DNA of 64,000 nt. Origin: Pseudoscleropodium purum. Lineage: Eukaryota; Streptophyta; Bryopsida; Hypnales; Brachytheciaceae. The stretch covers positions 4,714,501 through 4,778,500 of the forward strand of contig OZ017801.1 of the NCBI GenBank assembly GCA_963969395.1, read 5' to 3'. Shown piece after piece: positions 35,376 through 48,720 of this stretch; the stretch's first letter is position 1, and each line of letters starts with the position of its first letter. The notes beneath the pieces were generated by a model. The model did not search any database, was not told the origin of the DNA, and saw nothing but the letters and a program-made list of their open reading frames with translations. A program made the position numbers and the translations under genes.

Positions 35376-38300
35376 CTTCAATACGATGCTTAGGAATTGG
35401 TGATTTTATTGTTAGTTTGATATGTTGAATCCAACAACTATAAATTGACTTTTGAAGGTTCAAACGCCTATCAATATTATTGCATGGTCATACTTATCAA
35501 GAGAAGTTGAAATTACCAACGAAGTATAAAAGGGTTAATCGATCTTTTAACTAAAGCAAATCGTGCAAAATATGTTATTGCTACTGTCAAACACATCCAC
35601 AAATTTTTGCAGATAGAGTAATATTTTGATTGAAACTTTATTTTTTACCTTTATTAGATATATGTTAATTTTTAATTCTTTATTCTACACTTCAAATATT
35701 TTTTTTAATAATTTTGTATATATGAAGTTGTACAAGAAAAATATTCAAATAGTTTGGCTTCTAATAACTTTTGGGTAATTTATCTTTTAGCTTGGGGTTT
35801 AGAATTAGTTTTATGGCCAAAATTAATGACCAATGGATGTTAGGGGAGACACATGGTAAATATATCATGAGTTGAGGTTCATTTGATTTGTGAAGTTTAG
35901 GTAGGAGATAAGGTGGAGGAAAAAGGAGATACTATTCATTGTTTCTCTTATTGTTGTTTGTAAGGCTTGAATGTTTGAAGAGCTATAGTGTGTTGTATTT
36001 GAAAAAAATTGAAATGAAAATTAAATTATTTGTGTATCATGGTGTGATGTTTTTAAATTATTTTCATTTGCTTAATTTGAAGTTGTCAATAAAAAATTGT
36101 GCTAATTTGAATGAAGGAAAATTTGCTACCTTCTATGTAAAGAGCAGAGACTTTGATCAGCTATAAAAGACGAAAAAGTTTTTTGTTTGCAATGAAATTT
36201 GAAAAAATGTGAAAAATTGTGTTGGTTTTCCATAAATCTATCACTCATTTTATTTGGAATTTATATGAGTGAGTTGCATTGATTGTTGGTCATCATGGTT
36301 TTGAAGTTCAAGAGCCAATCCTTTGGATAGTTCAGCTTGTAGTTTGGTTGTTCTATTTTACCTGTACAAAATCTATGTTTTTTTTATCATCTATCATAAC
36401 CTTTGAATCCAATTAGAACTATTACAAAATAGGCCATCAAAGAGTAACTTGAAAAAACAGTTCTATGATAGTGCAGAAGATTCAACATTTCAACTTATTA
36501 GGTACAAGATTTTACTTGATTACATTTATTTGTATTCCTAAGTCAATCTTAGTCATAGTCAAAATCCTCATGATTTCTTGAGCCAACCACTCTCTATACA
36601 ACAATATGCTTTGTATCTTCTTTGGCATGTGCTTACTTGCATTGAACCTATTACAATCTTTGTGGAATCAATAATGCGACATATTATGCTTTAAAATGAC
36701 CTCTAATCCATAATCAACTACTACAATATTGAGCATAACCTCAAAAAGGTTGTTTCATCATATCTAATCTTCACTTTGATTGATTTATAGAACGTACAAA
36801 CAACTAGACTAGACATCCAACTATATAGCTAAGAAACCATCCTCCTCCAATAGAATCAGAATTTTCTTCTATTCTTCAAATTCTACAAAACTATAAAAGT
36901 CATACTCACTGAGGATGTGCACCCCTTCTTTAGCATCATCAATAACATGGTTGAGAAGATTCACAATATAAACCTTCAAAATCTACATTCTCTGCAATAC
37001 AACTCCTTGTTGATTTCTCCGATTTTGTTGTTGGTCAATCTATCCTCTCAAATTAATATTCAATTGAAAAATCTTATTGTACTTGTTGCTCTTGTTGCGC
37101 ATGTTTCAAAATTCATGTTGTATTTTAGACCACAAAATCCAAATACAATAAAACATTAAAGATGAAAATTTTTTATTTGTCTTTGATTTTGTCATTATAA
37201 AAAAACTAGACCTAGCAATGGGTTGTTTGACTTTCTAGAATTGTACAAATCTAGGGAATAAAAAAAATATTATTTTTGTGTTTTCGAAAAAAAAAATTGG
37301 TCTTCAATCCTACGTGGCACACATTGTGATTACATGAAATAATTTTTTTTAATTAATTTTTTTCTATATCTGCACATTCACATGCAATTAAACAGCCCAT
37401 TGTTAGGTCTAGATTTTTTGTAATATCCTTCTACCTTACAAACTACAAAGGCTAAGGCAAAATATAAGAACATTTGATTATTGACTTTGAAGATTCATTA
37501 TTTTTGGATTTTTTTTTTTCAAATTTGAGATAGAATTATTATGCAAAAAGCTCCCCAAAAGAGTGTAAAACTAAAACAAATATGTCACATTTTAATATAG
37601 TATTTGTCTCTAAGCAAAGTTTTTTCCCAAAATAAATTCAAATCTCACATGTGAATAGTGTAAAACTCAAAATTTAAGTACATTGTAGATATTGGGTGAA
37701 ATATGTTTGAATTGCCTAAACCTGTAATGCATGTGACAAACCATAGCTAAATTGATCCATGAATATCTATATGAGAATCCTAAATCAATTCTTAAAGAAA
37801 AGTTTGAATTTCCCAATCTATTTCATGAAATAATAGAAATCCTAATTAATAACCTTCATGTGTCATGAATTTAAGATGGACTAGTGAAGGGCATCTATAG
37901 CAAAAGTACAACAACCTAGGGTTGAAATCATACTAGGAACTTAACATTGAAATTGGTTTGCCAAGATTCTTCTCTATGTAAAAGATTCTTTGGTTGCTAG
38001 AATTTAAAAGAAGTAGCAGGATTTGACCCTCCTTTTTCAAATGCATAGAATAAAAATATTATCCTACACATTTTTTTGTAGGATTCTATAAAAGGCCCCA
38101 TAGAAAGTTACAATTTTTTTTTTATATTTAGAAGATCTTATTTTAAATAATCAATTACCAAAACTTGTGATGGAAAATTTATAGAAATTATCCTAAGTGC
38201 TCTAAAATCTCATTAAAAATTATTATAGATTTTTTATGCTAATGATATGCCTTGACAAGCTTCATGGCATTTTAATAGCCAAAAGTACTGGAGCCAATAA

Positions 38301-40817
38301 GATTCTTCAAAATCGGTGAAATTAAAGATGATTCGCAAAGTTGACCAATGGTTCGGGAGCATATGAAATTGGAATGAGGTCAAAAAAGTTGTCTTTTTTT
38401 GTTTTTTATGCCTTACAAAGAGCCTAGGCTAATTACTTTCTTAAAAAAAAGATAAATTCCAAAAGTTGGATTTTTATCCTTTTTTAGTTTAAAGTTGGTG
38501 TTAGGTTTCAATGAATTTTGGCTATAGAAAAGGGTTGTGAGTAATTATAAATTGAAAATTGCCTTTTGAAGCTAATGGCACACTCCATTTGTGATTTGGA
38601 GTCTTTTTTCAAAAATTAAAGTTTTGGCCTAGTTTAGAAAATAAAAATGAAAAGATAAAGATGAAAATTCTAAATGATAAGTTTACTAGTAAGAAAATGA
38701 GAGGTGGGTGCCCTTGGAAATGTATACAAGGGCACTCATTATCTTCTCAAAACACCCCTTTGTAACCTTTTGTAGCCGTATTTTGATGCTTGTACTCTAT
38801 TGGATCTATTTAATTGGATTTTGGCCATTTTAAAGTCAAATTACTTAATCAGTTGTTTTTTACAGCACTTCATGCTCTATTTTTGTTTTTCAAGTTATTT
38901 TTGAAGGATATTGGACTCAAGGGCTTACAAACCCTTGTATTTGATAATTATGTGTGATAACAAGGTATTAAATGGAAGAGTATTTATCTCGTTCCATTCT
39001 TTTTTTCCCTCCCTATTTGTAGATAGAAAGTTATTAGTGTGTATTTTTTAACAACCTATCTTTTTGGAGATTCTTAGAAAGACTATTTTTGGCACCTTAC
39101 TTTTTTGTACATTTTAAAACTATAGAATATTGAGAAGACCAACAACACACTACAAAAGCAAATATGTATCTTATAAGCATTCTAGTGCATTCAAATTAGG
39201 ATTGGATGCACCACACCACACCATTTGCATACCATTCAAGAAATCATGATTAAAAATAGAAAATACAAGTGTGTTACACCATTGACAAGAAAACAAACTC
39301 TAGAATAGAAAAGTGTCAAGCTATAGCATAGAATCTTACTATAGTATCAATTTCAAAAAAGAAGAGCACATTTAAACACATAATAGAGAAATAAAGGAAA
39401 ATTTAATGTAAAAGTTGTATTCACAAACATAAGTATCTATAGTCCCAAGCCATCCTAGAATCCAAAATTTACAAGTTCAAAGTTCTCACTATGTCATATC
39501 ATCCAATGTCTACACCTACCAATATACATATTTAGTATGCTAAAACCAAAATTGACACGTTGTGAATGTCCACTACTCTTCTACCACAAGATATAGTAGT
39601 GTGACAATTTACATTACAATTAGCTACTACAACAAGAGAAGAAATACAAAAACAAGAAATTGACATTCAAAAAGCATCGACACAATCATGAAGAGTAATC
39701 CAAAGACAATAGACAAGATGCATCCAAGATGCTAGAGGCCACCAGGATGCCTCCACTATGGACACTCATCCCCATCCTCCTCCAAACTTGAACTCAGTCT
39801 ACGTAAATCTTTGATTGTGAAGTCACCAAAAGGGGCAATGTGCTATGTGTTAATGATGAGAGGATGATGCAATTTTCAATTCTTGCCAAAGAGAGCATGG
39901 TGTAGAATCCAAATTCCACCTTGAACCCTATCGGATCCATCTAAAACAATATTGTATCATGCACATGGTTGAATTCAACAACAAAGGTAGCCATAGAAAT
40001 GTTGTTGCATTTACCTTAAAGAACCTTAAATTGTAGTAGGAGTGCAAGATTTACCGAATTCGAGTCAAAGTTCAAACACACCCTAAAACTTTAAAGCTCA
40101 ATAAGGTACTAGTAGCTGAATCACTCTTCAAACCTTGAATTGTTCACATATAGGCACCCTAAACAAGCAAACAAGTAAGGGAACTCCCAAGCCTAAACCT
40201 TAAGGAACATACAAGCACAAACAAAAATAAATGTAGTCCACAACAAATGTGCAAATTGTAATGCAACAAAGGGTGATTGAAGGAATTGTAATAAGGAGAA
40301 CAACGACAACTTGAAAGAACAACTCCCATGTAACAATGCTCTGCTTGCAACACACGCTATACAAAATGTTGAAAACTCATAGCGAAACCACTCTAAGCTA
40401 CCACACTCACATGCCAACACATTTTCTTCTAGTCTAAAGGCACTAAATTTCAAATCTAGGATACCAATTACAACCACCTACCAAAGCTCACTACTAATTA
40501 TCAAACTAACCTACTAAGCACTTTGGGGAGGATCCAATATTTGGCACCTTTTTTTTTCCTATTTCTTATAAAAGGTAGGAATTTCTCACCACCCTATTTT
40601 ATATATAAACCTGACCAAGACATATTACCAATGCTATAGTAGATCTACCAATAGTATTAATTTTTACTTCAACAAATTAAATTGACCCTATTTTTTTGTC
40701 TCACAATTCTTTCTATTACATCAATTGTCTACCCCCTAAGATATTGAGGTCCCCTTAAAGTTTGTTATTATTAGCAATTTTTTGCAATTTGTGATATTAA
40801 CTAACTTGTTGGATTTT
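35376..40817. other. AT-rich gene desert
   Basis: About 5.4 kb without a supportable gene. Near 35540 a phrase translating to IDLLTKANRA loosely recalls the end of a Copia polyprotein, too short to claim. A slightly more GC-balanced part at 39700-40480 holds a 94-codon minus-strand frame without a domain, perhaps a decayed element. No tRNA or LTR pair seen. Confidence 0.45.
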
Positions 40818-40906
40818 CACTGCAAGGAAATGATGTCATTTTTTGTCAATTCAGACATTATCTGTCAATTAGGACATGTCAATTCAAACGTCATTTTCTT
40901 GTAGTG
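40818..40906. mobile_element. Tiny CACTA-ended hairpin, 89 bp
   Basis: The left end CACTGCAAGGAAATGATGT and the reverse complement of the right end, CACTACAAGAAAATGACGT, agree at 16 of 19 positions. CACTACAAGAAAA is a common plant CACTA terminus. The flanking triplets (TTT, GAA) do not match. It could be a deletion derivative or a chance hairpin. Confidence 0.4.
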
Positions 40907-43535
40907 GAAATTGTTATTGTCTTGTACTAATCCTTAAGCTAATACCCATTGTACTTTGATAATGATGCTTTGGGGAACCTCTAGTGTGGAGTTTTCATCA
41001 TTGTATTGCACTAATACATATTTGTATTAATTTATATTTGTTGTTTTCTAATAACCATCGTTGTACTAATTTGGGTTTTATTCTAAACATGTGATGAACT
41101 AACCTTTGTTTTAGTACATTTATCCTTTCCAAGGCTTGTAATATCTCCTTGTCTTTTTTCTATAACTAGTGAAGTTTTGATCGTTTGAGTTTTAAGTGTT
41201 TAGTATATTGGCAAAAATCCCACAGGCAATATAGCTTTGATCCCCTTATATTAGAAAGTTGTAGAATTTTATGTGAAAATTGGACAACAATCCATCCTTA
41301 CTAGGTAATCTTCCACCAAGTCCAATAATCCAAGATTATACTATCTTACCATTGGATTCAGGTCAATGCTTCGTTTACAATACTTAAGTGTTGTTGTTTA
41401 TTAGTTTTCTAATATGCACATGGTAGTATTTTATATTAATTTCCAAATATCCAATTAGCACTTCCAAGCCCTACAAGTGCCCAAGCTCTTCTAAAAACTA
41501 GGTCTCCTAACCTTCACACTCCCAAGCCTTGGCTTCCGGGCCTTGGGCTCCCCAATTGCCAACTAGCTTTTGGATTCATGGGCCTTAAGTCCCCAACCAA
41601 CCTATGAGCTCTAGGGCCTTACAAAGTCTAAATTAGAGTGGAGGGAGGGAATTAACATAGATTTAGTATAAAATAAAAGGATATAGGAAGGGAGAAAAGA
41701 GGAATTAGCTTGCACTAATCAAATAGCTAAGCAAGGAATAGCAAGAGTCAACAACTATGTGAAAAAGGGAGCTTGATTATTGATATACAATAGAAGAAAA
41801 AAGAGACTTCAAAGGCACAAGTAGTATAAAATTCAACTAGGAGCAAAGAAGAATTGAGAAGTATGAGAGTTGGGAAGGGGGAAGAAAGAAAAAGAAAGAT
41901 GGAAATTGGAACTTCCAAAATTGTATTAGTTTAACAACTTCAAGCAATGAGAAAAAATCCACAAAGAAATCAAGTATAGTAGTGAACAAAGAGGACTTTG
42001 AGGGCATATTCAACTACCTCGTAGATGAGGTCTCATCTTAGTTAAGTTGCTAAATACTCTATCTTTTCTTTAATTTTCTTGAATAGCCATTTTAATTCCT
42101 AGCCTAATTCCTAGACAAAATTCAAGTTAGATTCAAACATTAAAAATTAGGTTTAGTTTCAAATTTAGTTTTAAAAACTTACAAAATAGGTCTAGAGGTT
42201 TTCAAAAGCATAAGATGCATAGGAATTAGGTTTAAAACAAGTAAGATATAGGTAGATGAAGTTTAATATACAAATTGGATGAAAATTATCTCAAGTCATT
42301 CAATTGGAATAAGAATGGAAATTTAGGTAGTAGTAAGAATTAAGACCATAGAAGTGAAACTAGAAATAAATTTTTAATTAGAATTTGAATTAAAACTAAT
42401 AGATGAAGTTTGATGCATTTTTTAGCAATCAAATTTCATCCATAGATAGTTTTCACAAAGAAAGTTCAAACTTGAAGTGACTTATTAATTTGGATAGCTA
42501 AAATTAAGATCTTTGAGGAAAAAAACTTAAGAGTCTAATATAGTGACTTAATAAAAGTAATTCAACATCTTTAATTAGAGTTAGATGATAAATTAGAATC
42601 TTTTGAAGACAGCCAAGTATAGGGTTAATTGTAGAACGTTAATTGTAGAATTATAAGAAAAGTTTAGAAGAGTCTTGAACTAAATCAACTTTTGAAAATC
42701 ACTCCAAATTATAAGAGATATTAAGAGATGAAGTTTCAATGAGGAAATGGATGAAACTAAATAGAATTGATCCATCCAAGACAAAAGAAAACATAGGTTT
42801 TAGATATTAGGAATAACTTAGACACTTAAAAAAATTATGGATCAATTTAATATTAGGAATAATTAGAGAAAGATGGATGAAGTTAGAATGCCTTTTCAAA
42901 GGTCAAACTTCATCCGACCATGATTCTTATTAGGAATGTTGGATTTTCATGAACTTTATATTTTTTGAAATGTTATAAGTTGATCTTGAACTTAGGCTTG
43001 CTAAAATCAAACTATGCAAACTCTCTCCTAGGAACCACCTTGATTCTATTTAATTTAGCCATTAGGATAAATTATTGCAATTAGGGAAGGATTTATCAAC
43101 TCTTCTATAAGTTTATGACAATTAGGCAATTTGGAAAAGATCCATTGTTTAGAAGGTACAATGGAAAATGCCTAGGCACTTAGTTAACATAAAGATTACT
43201 CAAACCAAGAACCTAATTGTGCTCATTTAAATGCCAAAGGTGGGCATTATAATGCTCACAACACCCTCTCAATATGTAGAGTGTATATGTCACCCTCTTA
43301 CAAATTTGGTCCTTCACGGTCTCATAATCTTTCGGGACATTACAAACCAAAATATGAAGTAATGCAACTTTATAAAGGATTGCATGGAATACATGATGTT
43401 TTTCAATTCCATGTGACAATGTAATCCAAAGATTGCATAGAATCTATACCTAGTTTGGCAGTTATTGCCACATTTTAGTGCATTGTGAGACCTTGTGTCA
43501 CAATACGTTGAGATTTCAAATTTTTTTATTCTAAC
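40907..43535. other. AT-rich region without gene
   Basis: A/T-rich DNA. A purine-rich stretch lies at about 41630-42500 (many AGGAA, GAAG, TTAGG words on the plus strand). A C-rich patch at 41450-41640 repeats CCAAGCC / GGGCCTT words. No supported gene. Confidence 0.4.
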
Positions 43536-43539
43536 CACC

Positions 43540-43915
43540 CCTCCCTCCTCTTGTAATTTTTAAAAACCAACTTGTTTGACAATCAATATGGGACAATTCA
43601 TCCTATATCCATATCCGATATTGTATTTGTATCCGATATCCATATTCAATATTTAGTACATATTTGTATGCGATATTGTCTCCATATTCAATATTTAGTA
43701 TATATTTGTATGTGATATTGTATCCATATCCAGTATTTCACATTTGAATGGCTCAAATTAAATCTTACAAGATCAACGGCTTGTGATTTTTTGAAAAATC
43801 AATAACAATTTTGAAAGTAAGAATTTTACAAAAATCAACAGCTTGTAAATTTTTTGAGAGGGGGGGCAACGAATACAAACTAGGATGCTATGCTTCTTTT
43901 CAGTGCATTGGCATT
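43540..43915. repeat. Dispersed repeat C, copy 1, with a 42-bp minisatellite
   Basis: Homologous in direct orientation to 47290-47700. It starts in a C-rich run (CCACCCCTCCCTCCTC) and ends in a G-rich run (GAGAGGGGGGGCAACGAAT), so its ends are roughly inverted. Inside, CCATATTCAATATTTAGTA repeats at 43640 and 43682 (42-bp period), with further CCATATCC copies. Probably a non-autonomous element. Confidence 0.6.
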
Positions 43916-44480
43916 GTATGTCATATGCCCTCCAACAGGTCCAATAAAGCTTTGGAGTTGATGAGAGAGAAGACAATAAGCTATATAACACATAAATGGT
44001 ACGAGGCTCTACCAAACAAGATTCCTCGTTTAGGATGTTATGGTGTCCCTTTGAAGGCAAAGAAGGAACATGACCACATAGTTTGTGCAATTTGGCAGTC
44101 GTGGCATCAAATAAAATAGCCTACATATCCTTTTCTTCTTTTGGTCACTATAAAAAATCTATGTTTTTCTAAACACGCCAAAAAACATAGTGGGTACTTT
44201 TTTTTGGATGTCGATTGCGTTAATATGGATGTTAAAAAAATGTGTCATAATGGACATGCTAAAAAATATGGAAAATCACAAAAAACATGGTATGATTTCA
44301 AAGAGAAAGTACATGGTATGATTTTTGGTGTAAGTAAAAGAAACATGGTCTTTGAAGGTCATAAAAGGTTGCCATGTAGCTTCCATCTTGCCTCTACTTC
44401 AATGCCAATAAGGCAAGCATAGCCACATCAACAATTTTTTAATTCATGCCCTTGCTATTGTCAATAGTGCATCGTGTCCT
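43916..44480. other. Sequence without a recognisable gene
   Basis: Contains 102- and 93-codon plus-strand frames and a 105-codon minus-strand one. None has a domain I know. Part of 43980-44120 is somewhat protein-like, perhaps a decayed element gene. Confidence 0.35.
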
Positions 44481-44489
44481 ATGTCCTAT

Positions 44490-45070
44490 CAATTTAGACA
44501 TATGCTATAATGCGCACATATTTTTTTAGATGCCAATAGAGACATAAGGTTAATTTTTTTGAACATCTTGTAGCATCTATTGTGTATTATGGCATGTCCA
44601 CAAGGATATGAAAACATCATGGATGATGTCTTCTATAACATGCTTGATGTCCATGTCTTAGTTTTTTGAGACGTCAATTTAGACATCTAGACATTTTTTG
44701 AGGTGTCAGCTTAGATGTTTAGACATTTGCGATGTCAACTTAGACATACGCAATACACAATACATAATATACCATATACAGTTTTCAATATGTAATACAT
44801 CATGCATTGTATATGAAAAAAACAAGCTATTTATACAAGTAGGGTGGTAAGAAGGAAGACAAACCATATGAGATATGTAAAATTGAAGAATAGTATAAAA
44901 AATAGAATTTCAAACATGAGCATCTTCATGAATACAACATCGTTTCAATCGATGTCCACAAAAACATCTACACATCTCAATTAACATCTCAAAACATCTT
45001 GATGTCTCAATTGATGTCTCAATTGATGTCTCAATTGATGTCTCAATTGATGTCTAAAAAACAATGTTAA
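44490..45070. repeat. Degenerate GATGTC/GACATC array with a 12-bp tandem core
   Basis: The words GATGTC, AGACAT and GACATC recur every few tens of bases. At 45001-45054 they condense into about 4.5 perfect copies of GATGTCTCAATT. Satellite-like, non-coding. Confidence 0.8.
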
Positions 45071-47198
45071 AATTCTTAGATGATGTCAAAGTATACTAAT
45101 GTTATCCTCGTTGGATGCCATGTCAAGTGCCACTTTTGGAGGGCCAAAATGTGCCATATGGCAACTTTTATCTTGTTTTTTTCACATTTGGTCAACGTTT
45201 TATTTCAACAACCAGTAACATCTACAAACTTACTCGTAATCAAATTAGAAGCCCTCGCTAACATGGCATTTTCATATTTTCTAGGACATCTCCAAAAACG
45301 TGACTACATTTATATATTCACGTGTTTGACACAACATAGTCATCAACTCTAGCATCAAGTTGTTATTCCATTAACATCCACATGTTTTTTATGACATCCA
45401 TAATTTTGTCACCCTTTGCTTGAAAGTCTTTGATGTCTTTTTGTTTGCAACAACATACTATATTTTTTGTTTGATGTCATAAAATGAATGTGGGTTTCTT
45501 ACAATGGAATCTACAATTTTGTCACACAATTTTTAGAGTCTTTTAGCTATGCTTGTTTCTTATATTTTTTCTTATCTAATGAACTATTTTGTACAATTTG
45601 TTTAACTTTCTTGCACCTACTTCTTGTACAACTCAATGAAGCTTCTTAGGCAAACTTTATCAATTCCCTATTTTACTTGCTTTTTAAGTTTTTCATGTTC
45701 ACTATTTTTCTTGAAAACTCTGTCAATACCATGTCCTATCTATTTGTTATATTTATTCTCGATTTTTTTTATACACTCCCTCTCCCTTATCTCACAAAAT
45801 TTTTACCTCACTACATTCAAAATCTTCAAACAACAATAAAAAAAAATGTATGAGTCATACATTCTATGCTTTAGATCTTATAAATCCATTCAAAATGCCA
45901 ATTTTTTTTTAAAAAAACAATAAATTGACCTTCAATATTATCAAAACTTGCAATATTAAACATTATTGTTGAATTGTTGAAGTAGAGAGATCTATGCCCT
46001 CTACATCTTCCAAAAATGAATGCCAATTTTTGAAAACTAGATAAAAATGGCATGCATAGTCAAGAGTTGCTAACATGTGAGCCTAAGAGCATGAGCACAT
46101 GAACCTAGAAGACTATACACCTATGTTATAGGTGTCTATATTATAAAAACCTTCTATAATTATAATATAACTATAGTGTAGGTACCTATATTATAGGTGC
46201 CTACATTATAGAACCTTCAATAATTGTAGTATATCTATTTATATACATGCTTACATTTTCATGCTCACATACTAACACCATTGATACATAGTCTCTAGAA
46301 AGTTGGTGCAATGGCAGATGTAGTGATGGCAAGTGGTAACCATGAGCAAGATCGAGATTGGAAAGTTCCAATAACAAGAGCATCTCTTAGAGTCAAATAC
46401 ACAAAACATAGCTTGGAGGGTCCTTGATAGTTGTCTTGCTCGTACAAGCGTCTTCCCTAATTTGTATCGCACATATTTACTTTGATAGTTTTTTTAAAGC
46501 AAAATTAGTCATTTTAGATTTTTTATAACTATAACAACATACACAAATAAAAAAATCTTTATTTCCATGTTTGAATAGTAAAAATATGTTTTTAAAGTTT
46601 TTATACCAATAAATAGTAGTTACATTGTACTTAAAAGTAAAAAGTTAATTACAAAAGTGTCAAAATTGAGTATCCACTTCAAATTTTGAAGGATCTACAG
46701 TACCTTCAACCAATTATAAGATGACATGTGACACTCTTTGACAAAAATGATTTTATTTATGCCAAACCTAGAAGGAATGTCCAAAAATGAATGTTTTGAG
46801 TTTAAGTTAATTAAGTCCATAGATGTTAAGGCTACATGTCAAATTATATACAATACTCACTTTGTAGATATGGATGTGCAATACTAGAAGGAATTTGTAA
46901 CCTACTATACATTTTTACTAAAAATTGTCATTGAAATTATATTAGAATTATTTATAACATGTAAGCTATCTAGAGTTCATTTTTAGGATGATAAATGACG
47001 TGCAAAGTCTTCCTTGGTATCTAAGGGATTCATTTTTCTTTCATCCAAAATTTCTTCAATTCCTATGTTAATTGAGCAACTCTTTAAAATGATAATGGCT
47101 TCAATTTTCTTTTATCAATTTAAAAAAAATAGAATAGTGAAAGTATTTCAAGTATCAAACATTGATACTTGTAATTGTAAACAAAACAACAAACTGTC
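45071..47198. other. AT-rich region with small tandem duplication
   Basis: A/T-rich. At about 46120-46230 a diverged pair of about 70-bp units (GGTGTCTATATTATA / GGTGCCTACATTATA, each followed by ACCTTC.ATAATT) is present. No supported gene. Confidence 0.4.
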
Positions 47199-47249
47199 TC
47201 TTTTGAGCTCATTGTCATTGTGACAAATTGTCACAATGAGCTCAAAAAA
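47199..47249. repeat. Near-perfect 50-bp palindrome
   Basis: TTTTGAGCTCATTGT pairs with ACAATGAGCTCAAAA across a TTGTGACAA-type centre. It would form a strong hairpin. It could be a bidirectional terminator or a miniature foldback; nothing nearby decides this. Confidence 0.75.
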
Positions 47250-47289
47250 ATATTAAACTAAAATAGCAATAGATAGTTTAAATTTTAAA

Positions 47290-47700
47290 ATTTTCATTCC
47301 CCCCTCCCCCCCCCCCCCTTCCCTTTTATAATTTTCAAAAATCAATTTATTTGACAATCAACATGGAACAATTCATTTTGTATTCATATCCGTATCCAAT
47401 ATTCACTATGTATTCGTATACAATACTATATCCTTATCCAATATTCATTTCATATCTATATCTTGTATATTTAGATGGCTCTGATTAAAACTCATAAGAT
47501 CAACAGTTTGTGATTTTTTAGAAGTCAACGGTGATTTTGAGGGTAAGCATATTTTTTTAAAACAATCAAATGTTTGTAAATTTTTTAGAAATCAACAACG
47601 ATTTCAAGGATAAGCATTTTTTTAAAACAATGAACGGTTTGAAATTTTTTTGAAAGAAGGGGGCAACTAATGCAAACTAGGGGTGGTTTGCATTCTTTTC
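47290..47700. repeat. Dispersed repeat C, copy 2
   Basis: Direct counterpart of 43540-43915: a C run (about 13 Cs at 47306-47318), then CAATCAACATGG, ATCCGTATCCAATATTC, GATCAACAGTTTGTGATTTT, and the end AAGGGGGCAACTAATGCAAAC. Diverged, with small insertions. Confidence 0.6.
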
Positions 47701-48145
47701 AGTACATTGAATAGTGAAAGTATTTCAAGTATCAAAGTATATTGGAAGAGGCATAGAGTGACTTGAAATGAGCTCCACTTCTTTCCTTTGTCTTCTTTAA
47801 TTTTGAAATAATTTTGTTTTGAAGCTTACAATTACTAATCCATTGTAATAACATGTACTTTAAAATTGTAAATATTTAGGATGCAATTAGTTATAGAAGG
47901 GATTCACAAATTTTAGGTTTTAATTATATTAATAAATGTTGAAGATAGAAATTGTAAATCTAACTATAATTGGATCTAAGAAAAATGAAAATTAGATGAT
48001 CATTTGCTTTCTAAATGTAAATCTAAATCATCCAAAATCTAATTCAATCTAACTATGGTTCATTTTTCTTTCATCCCTTGATAGTCTCATGAAAGGATGA
48101 ACCATGAATCTAAAGAAATAAATCTTTGAATTTATACTAAAATAG
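47701..48145. other. AT-rich region without gene
   Basis: A/T-rich DNA between repeat C and the Stowaway-type MITE. The phrase AATAGTGAAAGTATTTCAAGTATCAAA is duplicated here (47708) and at about 47134. Confidence 0.4.
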
Positions 48146-48720
48146 TACTCCCTCTGTCCCACTATTAACCTCCAAAAAGCTTCCCCACAAGGGATTAATT
48201 ACAATTTTAGTCTTTGTGCTAGTGATACATGCATTCAAAAACCAATAACCCATCCTCTAAATCTATGCAAAAGCTTCAACTTAGGCATCATCATCTAGGC
48301 ACCCAAAATCCATGCAAAAAGTATCATTTTTGAGCATAATTTGTAAATATTCCCAGCTCCATCATTCTTGATGATTTAAAGGTTAGTGGTAACAATGGGG
48401 TACTAAAAATATACATCCAAACCTAAATATCTACAACAAAAAAATTTAGACCACTTCATGAACAAATCTTCACAACGCCTAAGTGGTCATCAAATACATT
48501 ATTAATACTATTGTCTCAAGAAGCATAGCAAGTACAAGGTGCCTCATATGAGCAAGGCCAAGATTTTTAGGAAAAAAATGCCCGTTGATTGCTTGACTTG
48601 CCCCATGAAGTTGCCCAACTTGGCCAAAACTTACTCAACAATCAAAATTAGGAAACAGAGCTTTTTAGTAGGACAAAAAATTTGCTTGATTTGGAGGTTT
48701 TTAGTGGGATAGAGGGAGTA
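48146..48720. mobile_element. Stowaway-type (Tc1/mariner) MITE, 571 bp
   Basis: The element at 48148-48718 begins CTCCCTCTGTCCCACTATTA and ends with the reverse complement of CTCCCTCTATCCCACTAAAA. The inverted ends agree over about 30 bp with three or so mismatches and are flanked by TA on both sides, the Tc1/mariner target duplication. CTCCCTCYGT-C is the usual Stowaway terminus. It encodes no transposase. It is longer than most Stowaway elements. Confidence 0.85.

Noticed and set aside
35520..35630. Copia polyprotein C-terminus (IDLLTKANRA)
   Set aside because: Too short and without neighbouring domains; may be chance.
45001..45054. CRISPR-like array
   Set aside because: Uniform 12-bp tandem units without spacers in a plant nuclear context.
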